DNA of 21,301 nt from Treponema sp. UBA3819 (GTDB lineage: Bacteria; Spirochaetota; Spirochaetia; Treponematales; Treponemataceae): assembly GCA_002369025.1 (NCBI GenBank), contig DFDV01000029.1, positions 1-21,301 on the forward strand, in the 5' to 3' direction. This document shows, in pieces, positions 15,901 to 21,301 of the stretch. Numbering within the stretch: position 1 is the stretch's first letter; each line of letters opens with the position of its first letter. The position numbers were made by a program, and so were the translations under genes. The notes below the pieces were generated by a model. The model worked only from the letters and a program-made list of their open reading frames with translations. It ran no database searches and was not told where the DNA came from.

Positions 15901-18834
15901 GGAAAAATTGAAACATGGACTTACGACGCTGCCAGCCGCCTGAAGAATCACAGCATTTTTGCCCCGGACGGAAGGCTTGTTGCGGAAGAAGCCCTTGCTT
16001 ACAGTGCAGACGACAGAAGCCTTATCTATACGAAGGGTGGCCGCTGTAAAAAAATTTTCCGCATGAATGCATTCGGCCAGGTCATTTCCATTCAGGATGC
16101 AGACGGAAATACGGAACATTTTGTCTATGATGTGCGGGGGCGTTGCGTGGAAGCCTATGATGTCTATGGAAAAAAGACAGTTTTCACATACAACGGCAAA
16201 AATCAGCTCATTCAGACAGTGTCATGTATGGGAGTAGTGACGACCCGGGAATATGATTTTGACGGCAACTGTATTAAAATCTCCGATTCTTCAGGCAGCA
16301 TTTACGAAGCCGCTTTTGACAGAAGCGGTCGCCTTGTGAGCAAAAGAGAAAATCCTTCCCCCGTGACAGAAAGGTATGTGTATGACGAAAAAGACAGAAT
16401 TGTCAAAATCCTCAGGGGCGACAAAAAGGTCTTTTCCACAGAATACGCAGAAGATGACAGATCTTTTACCCGCATTGATGCAAAAGGCGGTCGTCAGATC
16501 TACCAGACAGATACTTTCGGCCGTATTCTCAGCGAAAAGAATCGTCTTGGCGCGGAGCAAACCTTTCACTACCGTGCGGATGCTTCGCTTTCCCTCAGCA
16601 GGGATTTTGGAGGAGGGGAGAGTGCCTTCTCTTATGTCAGGACAGAGAATAAAACTACTGCAAGGCATTCAGACGGCAGTTATACCGAAGAAATCAGGGA
16701 CGCGGCAGGCAATATCATTTATGCACGGAATGAATCTTCTCACCTGCATTTTACCTACGATACTGCGGGGCTCATGCTCAGTCAGGAAGATTTAATCAGC
16801 GGTGAAATCGTGACTTTTACATACGATGAATGTGGAAGACGAACACGACTGCAAAGTCCAAAACAGGATGTGACCTGGCATTACGGAAAGCGTGGCGAAG
16901 TGACGGAAGTCTCTGACCGGATCAGCGGACTCGGAATGAAGTTTGTATATGATGACATGGGAAATGAAATCCTCAGGCTGCATTCTACGGGAGAAAGCCT
17001 GCAGTCCTTTTACGATGAAAGTGGCCGTCTGCTTTTGTCCGCCGCATTTTCTGCCCTCTCTAACCTGATTTCAGCGGAAGGTGCAGTCTACGGCTCACAT
17101 GGAGAGAAATTGCTTTCCCTCAACAGTGATTTGACCCTTACCCGTTATCGTTACGATGAGGATGGACGGCTTTGCAGTGTGCAGTATCCCTGGTCGGAAG
17201 AACTTGCCGGCTATCTGAAAGAACTTTGTGATGAGTGCGGAGCAGCCGTCAGCAGGAGCAGCGATACAGCCTCTGCAATTATTTCTCTTTCTCCGGAAGA
17301 ATACAGGGCTGTGAAAAATCTGTGTTCACAACTTGGCGCCGGCTTCTATCAGCCCAGAATAAATGAAGCCATGCTGGAAGAAAAATTTTTCTATGACGCA
17401 AACGGAAATCTTTCCCGCCGGGAAACACCCTTTGGCACGATAGTCTATGAATATGATGCGGAAGACAGACTTCTTTCCTGGGGAAATGCAGGCTCTGCCC
17501 TTTATGATGCCAATGGAAACCTGATTTACAAAAAAAATCTTTTCAAATGTGAAAACTACACATATTCTAAAAATAACAGAATGAAAAGTGTTGCAGTTCA
17601 AGACCTGACATCATCAGAAAGTCAGACAGTCACTTGCCGCTATGATGCCTTAGGACGTCGAACAGAAATTTCTTCATCTCTTTCCGGCAGACTTACTACA
17701 ACGTATGACGGCCTGTCATTCCGCGATTTGTATGCAGTCAGAGGCGAGCTTCCGCAAGACGAAGAAAATGAAATAAAGGGAATGCGCTATCAGTTTATTG
17801 ATGACGAATCTGCCGGCGGACGCACAAGAAGTCCATCTCTTCCCTCAGGTGACAGCAGAAGTTATTCCGCTTCCAGAGCATTTTCTCCCCGTCCGTCATA
17901 CACAGGCTACACACTGCTCTACGGAAACACGTCTACCCCCGTCGCTCTGTCCATGCTCGGCACAGACTCTGCCGAACGATATTCTCTTTTTTCAGATGCA
18001 GCCGGCAGCGTAAAAGCCTGTGGCAAAAACGATGGCAGTCAGAACATTTTCTCCTACGATGCGTTCGGCGCACCTCTTTCTGCCTCCGGAACAACTGCCG
18101 CCGCACGCATCTATGGTTTTGCCGGCAAAAAAACCCTTGATATCACATCGCTCTATGATTTCGGCTACCGTGATTACAGTCCTTCTGCCACCCGCTTCAC
18201 CACTTCCGACCCCGCCCGCGATGGCCTCAACTGGTACACCTACTGCGGCGGCGACCCCGTGAACTGGGTAGACAGACTGGGACTGGAAATGGAACTGGTT
18301 GTCGATAAAGGTTCTCATAGCAATCATTCCGGCCGGTATGGTGATAAAGAAGACACTCGTGATATTTGTGTTATGGGTGTTTATCAGGATGGCGTCTTAA
18401 TTATGGAAGTTGAAGTTACTGTTGCTGTTGTTTCTCATAACAGTAGTTTGTCTTATGATGCCTCTCGTACTCAAGTGTCAGGTTCTGGTCTTACCCATCC
18501 AACACAGTTTCCAGATGGAACATACAATGTAACAGCAGTAACCTCAAATAGGAGTGGAAACAATAATTTTGAAGGCGCATGGTTAAGGACTGATGCAACT
18601 CAATATTTGGATGATATTAAAAATGGTGGAAAAGTTCAGGATGGAGGATATTGCGTACATTATACTGCATATTCAATGACAAATGGCTGTGTTGGTGTAC
18701 AATCAAAAGAACAGATGGATGCATTAGTATGGGCAGTAATTCAAAATGAAAAGAATGATCCTCATTCTACTAGAATTACCGTTATGGATAGTAGTAAAAT
18801 GGCAACTGTAACAATGGGTAATAAAAATAATTGA
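12973..18834 (+). CDS. Giant Rhs/YD-repeat polymorphic toxin
   Basis: A 1953-residue secreted protein. A Sec signal peptide (cleavage likely after SWG, residue 27) leads into a very Asp-rich segment (28-110) and a helical region (114-165). GDPVMLASGIFRLEDSDI (188-205) starts the Rhs N-terminal (DUF6531-like) strand set. A helical insertion (about 252-320) interrupts it before it resumes at LKRLIFVDDHGNPHVFEE. Dozens of YD repeats (Y-D-x-x-G-R/N pattern) then form the beta-cocoon shell. The conserved core end is present: LYDFGYRDYSPSATRFTTSDP, NWYTYCGGDPVNWVD and the cleavage-type motif DRLGL (1767-1771). The last 182 residues are the variable effector domain, listed separately. The toxin would fold inside the cocoon and be released by self-cleavage. 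AGGAG (12962-12966) is 6 nt before the ATG, 42 bp after the C11 gene. A secreted wall or adhesion role is the alternative. Confidence 0.9.
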   Translation: MRVNIRKKWIFLLLLISICGFPLFSWGDSSDDDDDSYDSSWDWSDDDDDSDCFDWSDVFDDSDSDDGFDDSWSGDDLDNGDNYQGNPDEHFDYEDDFDFGDGKKDDDSDSLESLISHYEEAKAELAAVLEGEKTADPIEYGQLQEAMESAKDALDAYCAAHDYTYAEDAYNGAVSVYNADGQIVNFIGDPVMLASGIFRLEDSDISIQAGKTVFSVTRHYESFDYDEEKSSDGAFGSLWTSLLDSRIILGFYEAYAVEAEKWQQLVDSAQTLLESVQSYAEEDPECEEFVLQAEEILAERTAKRDEMQALASLSAARAEKNACTGYGYPARMAGSLGLKRLIFVDDHGNPHVFEESDGLYKSDSSGDRLTLSYNADEDSYHLLYKTGEERVYDGKGLLQTISFPDGGLIAFSYNENHRIAQVCVNGMRSLSFSWDGLHVKSVSEGMKTISYGYEGMRLLSVQDEEGDVKSYAYDENNRLTRQIKCDGSYIGIGYATGPDGKTRTACTINENGAKEEFIYDPASRRTTYIDHDGVQSLYEYDSQNRTVRESYADGKIVSSAYDGEGRLAWREVNGNRESYSYDADGHLLSVHFSDGSSIRQTYSGDKLISYSDRDGVTTSFEYDSRGNNTAVWRGGSKVWSYKYNALNLITEAGDSYGNRIEFSYDGRGNLAQKKIFTPASSAALSSENWLYDTRNRLIQHTFPSGIVQTFRYENHAVFCSQSNGFETEMRYSNRKDLVYVGQKDTVTGEERIYRYEYDKCHRIIRTFLSGTDGRGRKQPEVLVQSKSYTGEGRLLQNIVWDNPENGNPGSGNPGDGWAVQSEYSGAGTVVRMKYGMVGSRGDFTTFSHALNYQTRYTADGLEMTESNDDGRSILRRYDFWDRLLEVRSGNMLRQQRGYSPAGRLLETLTPYGGKMAFEYDRNSGHFASSREIDGSLGREETFCYPDGKKSLSISALGAKTYYEYDVHGNLTRLLSEGKIETWTYDAASRLKNHSIFAPDGRLVAEEALAYSADDRSLIYTKGGRCKKIFRMNAFGQVISIQDADGNTEHFVYDVRGRCVEAYDVYGKKTVFTYNGKNQLIQTVSCMGVVTTREYDFDGNCIKISDSSGSIYEAAFDRSGRLVSKRENPSPVTERYVYDEKDRIVKILRGDKKVFSTEYAEDDRSFTRIDAKGGRQIYQTDTFGRILSEKNRLGAEQTFHYRADASLSLSRDFGGGESAFSYVRTENKTTARHSDGSYTEEIRDAAGNIIYARNESSHLHFTYDTAGLMLSQEDLISGEIVTFTYDECGRRTRLQSPKQDVTWHYGKRGEVTEVSDRISGLGMKFVYDDMGNEILRLHSTGESLQSFYDESGRLLLSAAFSALSNLISAEGAVYGSHGEKLLSLNSDLTLTRYRYDEDGRLCSVQYPWSEELAGYLKELCDECGAAVSRSSDTASAIISLSPEEYRAVKNLCSQLGAGFYQPRINEAMLEEKFFYDANGNLSRRETPFGTIVYEYDAEDRLLSWGNAGSALYDANGNLIYKKNLFKCENYTYSKNNRMKSVAVQDLTSSESQTVTCRYDALGRRTEISSSLSGRLTTTYDGLSFRDLYAVRGELPQDEENEIKGMRYQFIDDESAGGRTRSPSLPSGDSRSYSASRAFSPRPSYTGYTLLYGNTSTPVALSMLGTDSAERYSLFSDAAGSVKACGKNDGSQNIFSYDAFGAPLSASGTTAAARIYGFAGKKTLDITSLYDFGYRDYSPSATRFTTSDPARDGLNWYTYCGGDPVNWVDRLGLEMELVVDKGSHSNHSGRYGDKEDTRDICVMGVYQDGVLIMEVEVTVAVVSHNSSLSYDASRTQVSGSGLTHPTQFPDGTYNVTAVTSNRSGNNNFEGAWLRTDATQYLDDIKNGGKVQDGGYCVHYTAYSMTNGCVGVQSKEQMDALVWAVIQNEKNDPHSTRITVMDSSKMATVTMGNKNN
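18286..18834 (+). other. C-terminal effector domain, possible L,D-transpeptidase-like toxin
   Basis: This is residues 1772-1953 of the Rhs protein, right after DRLGL. Early strands read VMGVYQDGVLIMEVEVTV, then FPDGTYNVTAV, like the 'short dG-x-x strand, then x-P-x-G-x-Y-x-I' layout of YkuD-type L,D-transpeptidases. GYCVHYTAYSMTNGCVGV gives His1896 and Cys1906 in a T-N-G-C-V setting, similar to the [S/T]-H-G-C active site, but the His-to-Cys spacing (10) is shorter than usual and N replaces H. KEQMDALVWAVIQ resembles the helix after the catalytic Cys. If correct, it would attack peptidoglycan cross-linking or act as a peptide-cleaving enzyme in the periplasm. The DNA is markedly more AT-rich than the segment before it. 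Confidence 0.45.
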
Positions 18835-18888
18835 GACTTGCGATATAATTATTCTACTTGTATCTACGTGAAAACAAACGGAGAAAAT

Positions 18889-19563
18889 ATGAATTGTAAA
18901 GTTTTGTTTATCATTACGCTTGCTTTTCTGTTACTTTCAGGAATCGGCTGTTCTGGTAAAAAAGAAGCAAAACCAGGAAAAAATGATTCTACAGTGACTG
19001 AAACGGGCAAAGTGGAGTCGCCCCAGGAACGGTTTCTAGTTTCTGTAAATGAGGATTATACTAGCTTGCGGCTTTATCCGTCTGATAAAGAAATCGGGCG
19101 CTTTGGTGTGATGAAAAAAGGAAATCTGGAAGCGCATACGAGATTTTATGCCAATGGAAATCTTATCGGTCTCTTTCCAGACGAAAAAAACGAAACTGAT
19201 GACTGGCTCTTGTTTTTCGCAGATAAGGAGGCTGGATACAAAGTGCTTGAAAGGGGAGTAGAACGGTATTACACTTTTCTTGGAAAACCAAGAAATTGTG
19301 AAAATGTTTACATTCTTTATATGGCACCTGGCAGTAACTGGCTGGCATGCGTAGACAATGAAGGTCAGATGGGGCTTAAGATATTTTTTACTCCCTCGTT
19401 TGTAGCTGACATAGTAAATGTAAAATATGACACAAATGGTCTTCCAGTAACTATTGTTTTAGACAGTATTGATATGTATGCAGAGTATTCTGTAAATTTG
19501 CAAACTCAGGAAATACTGCAAACATTTTCAAAAAATTATGATCATACGGGGTATAAGCCATAA
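18889..19563 (+). CDS. Predicted lipoprotein, candidate immunity protein for the Rhs toxin
   Basis: A 224-residue protein with a signal peptide ending in GIGC (Cys21; a loose lipobox), then a Lys/Glu/Thr linker and a mature domain rich in strands (YTSLRLYPSDKEIGRFGVM, then LVSVNEDY). No family is recognised. It follows the toxin-domain stop by 54 bp and precedes a hairpin, which is where immunity genes of Rhs toxins sit. A periplasm-facing lipoprotein is the expected form if the toxin acts on peptidoglycan. The DNA is AT-rich in parts (about 30-37% GC in two hand-counted 60-base lines), like the toxin end, though other parts are near 50%. A TTG in frame at 18838 is possible, but the ATG at 18889 has GGAG (18880-18883) 5 nt before it and gives the proper signal peptide. 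Confidence 0.7.
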   Translation: MNCKVLFIITLAFLLLSGIGCSGKKEAKPGKNDSTVTETGKVESPQERFLVSVNEDYTSLRLYPSDKEIGRFGVMKKGNLEAHTRFYANGNLIGLFPDEKNETDDWLLFFADKEAGYKVLERGVERYYTFLGKPRNCENVYILYMAPGSNWLACVDNEGQMGLKIFFTPSFVADIVNVKYDTNGLPVTIVLDSIDMYAEYSVNLQTQEILQTFSKNYDHTGYKP

Positions 19564-19573
19564 AATTCTCCAG

Positions 19574-19628
19574 CCCCCCAGAGCCTGCATGCCATCCCCT
19601 GTTTCTCCCGGCATGCTCTCCGAGGGGG
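19574..19628 (+). terminator. GC-rich hairpin after the immunity gene, without a T-run
   Basis: CCCCC (19575-19579) pairs with GGGGG (19624-19628), and GCATGCC (19587-19593) with GGCATGC (19610-19616), with a mismatched stretch between and a 16-nt loop. It starts 11 bp after the stop at 19563, so it may end the operon or protect its 3' end. No T-tract follows, so an intrinsic terminator of the usual kind is doubtful. Confidence 0.45.
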
Positions 19629-19640
19629 CGTGATAACGCA

Positions 19641-19669
19641 TTGCAATTTCCACCGGATAGGAGTACAAT
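19641..19669 (+). promoter_or_regulatory. Sigma70-type promoter for malQ
   Basis: TTGCAA (19641-19646) and TACAAT (19664-19669) are separated by exactly 17 bp and match the -35 and -10 consensus at 4 and 5 of 6 positions. Transcription should start near 19676-19679, at or just before the malQ ATG, so the message may be leaderless. AGGAG (19659-19663) lies inside the promoter, 15 nt before the ATG, and would not be in such an RNA. Confidence 0.55.
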
Positions 19670-19678
19670 AAATTCATT

Positions 19679-21295
19679 ATGAGTTTACCGCGCTTATCAG
19701 GAATCTTATTGCATCCTACATCCCTGCCGTCAAGTTATGGCATCGGGACTATGGGAAAAAGTGCCTTTGCATTCGTTGATTTTTTGGAAAAGGCTGGAAT
19801 CTCTTTGTGGCAGGTGCTGCCGCTGGGGCCGACCGGATATGGTGACAGTCCCTATCAGTCTTTTTCCACTTTTGCACTGAATCCTCTTCTTATTGATCTG
19901 GATTTACTTTCTGACCGCGGATGGGCCCGCCCCACAGATATTCTGCCGCCTGATTTTATCAAAAATAAAGGTGATATTGACTACGGCGCAGTTGTCTGGT
20001 GGAAAACGCCTGTGCTTAAAAATGCCGCCGACTATTTCCTTTCAAACGCCAATGAAGCGGACAAGGCTGACTATGCCGCATTCTGCAAAAAGAATAAATT
20101 CTGGCTTGATGACTATGCTTCTTTTATGAGCATAAAAACTGAGCATGACCTCAAAGCCGCCGCTGAAAGTGAAAAGAAGGGAAAGCCTGTTTCCGGTACA
20201 TGGAATGTCTATTGGGAAAAAGGTCTTGCTTCCCACGATAAGACTGCAGTCTCTGCCTGGAACAAGACTCATAAGGCTGAAATTGAGCACTACAAGGTGA
20301 TTCAGTTCTTTGCCGCCATGCAGTGGGCTGCCCTTAAGGCTTATGCAAACGGCAAGGGTATTTCAATTATCGGTGACATTCCGATTTTCGTTGCTCCCGA
20401 CAGTGCAGACGTGTGGGCAAATCAGTCTCTCTTCCAGCTGAATAAGAGGGGGGTGCCAAAATGCGTTGCAGGCGTTCCCCCGGACTATTTCAGTGCAACG
20501 GGTCAGCTCTGGGGAAATCCCCTCTACAACTGGACTGCAATGAAAGCAGACGGCTACTCATGGTGGATTTCCCGCATTAAAAAACTTCTTGAACTGACTG
20601 ACTATGTCCGCATTGACCATTTCCGCGGTTTTGAAGCCTACTGGGCGGTTCCCTATGGCGCTCCTACTGCGGAAAAAGGTGTATGGAAAAAAGGCCCCGG
20701 TCGCGCCCTCTTTGATGCAATTAAAAAGGCTCTGGGAGAGCTTCCCCTCATTGCCGAAGATTTGGGCATCATTACTGACGGCGTGCGTGCCCTTCGCGAC
20801 GGACTTGGTCTTCCGGGCATGAAGATTCTTCAGTTTGCTTTTGATGTAAACGAGTATAAAAAGGGCAGTCTGGTAAATGCCTTCCTGCCTCATGCTTACG
20901 ATAAACCCTGTGTCGTTTATACGGGCACTCATGACAACGATACAACTCAGGGCTTTTTGGAATCTGCTGATGATGAGATGCTGTCTCTGATTGCTTCCTA
21001 CTGCAATGGTGAAAGACTGACTGTAGAAGCGGCAAAAAAACTCTGTAAAAAAGGAGAACTCTGCCGCAGTCTTATAAAACAGGCTTTTGCTTCCACGGCC
21101 CAGTTTGCGGTCATTCCCATGCAGGACCTTTATCAGCTTGGCACAAAAGCCCGCATGAATATGCCGTCCACCAGCGGTAAAAACTGGGCCTGGCGCATGA
21201 CAGAAGATATGATCAGCGGGGAGAAGGCGGACAAAGCGGCTGCCTGGCTTTCTGAACTGACTGCCCTCTACGGACGGGCTGGCAGGACAAAATGA
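19679..21295 (+). CDS. malQ: 4-alpha-glucanotransferase (amylomaltase, GH77)
   Basis: A 538-residue cytoplasmic enzyme that moves alpha-1,4-glucan chains between maltodextrins in maltose or glycogen use. It starts with SGILLHPTSLPSSYGIG, the GH77 N-terminal signature, and its length matches the family. Further motifs are GPTGYGDSPYQSFSTFA (50-66), GDIPIFVAPDSADVW (232-246) and GQLWGNPLYNW (275-285). Catalytic residues are visible: nucleophile Asp313 in RIDHFRG, acid/base Glu360 in AEDLG and transition-state Asp419 in GTHDND. It belongs to another transcription unit than the toxin genes, with its own promoter. The ATG is fixed by homology of the N-terminus; the only Shine-Dalgarno-like site is 15 nt away, too far for normal use. 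Confidence 0.96.
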   Translation: MSLPRLSGILLHPTSLPSSYGIGTMGKSAFAFVDFLEKAGISLWQVLPLGPTGYGDSPYQSFSTFALNPLLIDLDLLSDRGWARPTDILPPDFIKNKGDIDYGAVVWWKTPVLKNAADYFLSNANEADKADYAAFCKKNKFWLDDYASFMSIKTEHDLKAAAESEKKGKPVSGTWNVYWEKGLASHDKTAVSAWNKTHKAEIEHYKVIQFFAAMQWAALKAYANGKGISIIGDIPIFVAPDSADVWANQSLFQLNKRGVPKCVAGVPPDYFSATGQLWGNPLYNWTAMKADGYSWWISRIKKLLELTDYVRIDHFRGFEAYWAVPYGAPTAEKGVWKKGPGRALFDAIKKALGELPLIAEDLGIITDGVRALRDGLGLPGMKILQFAFDVNEYKKGSLVNAFLPHAYDKPCVVYTGTHDNDTTQGFLESADDEMLSLIASYCNGERLTVEAAKKLCKKGELCRSLIKQAFASTAQFAVIPMQDLYQLGTKARMNMPSTSGKNWAWRMTEDMISGEKADKAAAWLSELTALYGRAGRTK

Positions 21296-21301
21296 AAGCA
21301 A
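21292..21301 (+). CDS. Possible start of a following gene, cut by the window edge
   Basis: ATGA at 21292-21295 overlaps the malQ stop in the same way as many coupled genes in this window and would start Met-Lys-Ala. No good ribosome site stands before it and only three codons are visible, so this is a weak call. Confidence 0.2.

Noticed and set aside
20558..21301. 247-codon open frame on the minus strand inside malQ
   Set aside because: The plus strand carries all GH77 catalytic motifs across this stretch; the antisense product has no recognisable domain.

Overview
The window reads as chromosomal DNA of a Gram-negative (diderm) bacterium. It encodes an outer-membrane secretin and several predicted lipoproteins, and it uses standard bacterial starts with strong AGGAGG-type ribosome sites. 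The tight ATGA-coupled genes, loose lipoboxes (for example FQSC and GIGC) and gene mix would suit a host-associated spirochaete such as Treponema. That placement is an inference and nothing here proves it. There are no rRNA, tRNA, CRISPR or transposase genes.

Left part (1-3616): the 3' two thirds of hisC (histidinol-phosphate aminotransferase) and a metallophosphoesterase read rightward. A SUMF1-fold exported protein and a CorA-type Mg2+ channel read leftward as a coupled pair. The two pairs converge on a 149-bp nested inverted repeat (1480-1628) that could be a two-way terminator or a dispersed hairpin element.

Middle (3617-12930): a divergent promoter region with a 12-bp palindrome precedes a compact rightward operon. 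It holds a type II secretion (T2SS)-like core: secretin gspD, ATPase gspE, platform gspF, major pseudopilin gspG, two very small pseudopilin-like proteins (one without any leader peptide) and a single-pass membrane protein in the place where GspL/GspM-type genes often sit. Three predicted lipoproteins follow: one with a carboxypeptidase-regulatory-like fold, one unknown, and one clostripain-family (C11) protease on a Pro-Glu stalk. Most genes overlap by 4-29 bp. No gspC, prepilin peptidase or zinc-finger GspE tail is seen.

Right part (12973-19563): after only 42 bp comes a 1953-residue Rhs/YD-repeat protein with a Sec signal peptide and an Asp-rich N-terminus. Its last ~182 residues follow a degenerate Rhs cleavage motif (DRLGL), are much more AT-rich than the DNA just before, and carry a His/TNGC pattern suggesting an L,D-transpeptidase-like peptidoglycan-targeting toxin. 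The next gene encodes a predicted lipoprotein, the expected location for an immunity protein against a periplasmic toxin. The arrangement suggests a T2SS-linked polymorphic toxin system in which the T2SS-like machine exports the Rhs protein and the C11 protease may act on it; this is a hypothesis.

Far right (19564-21301): a GC-rich hairpin, a good sigma70-type promoter placed so that transcription would start at or next to the ATG, and malQ (4-alpha-glucanotransferase), with a possible coupled gene beginning at the window edge.
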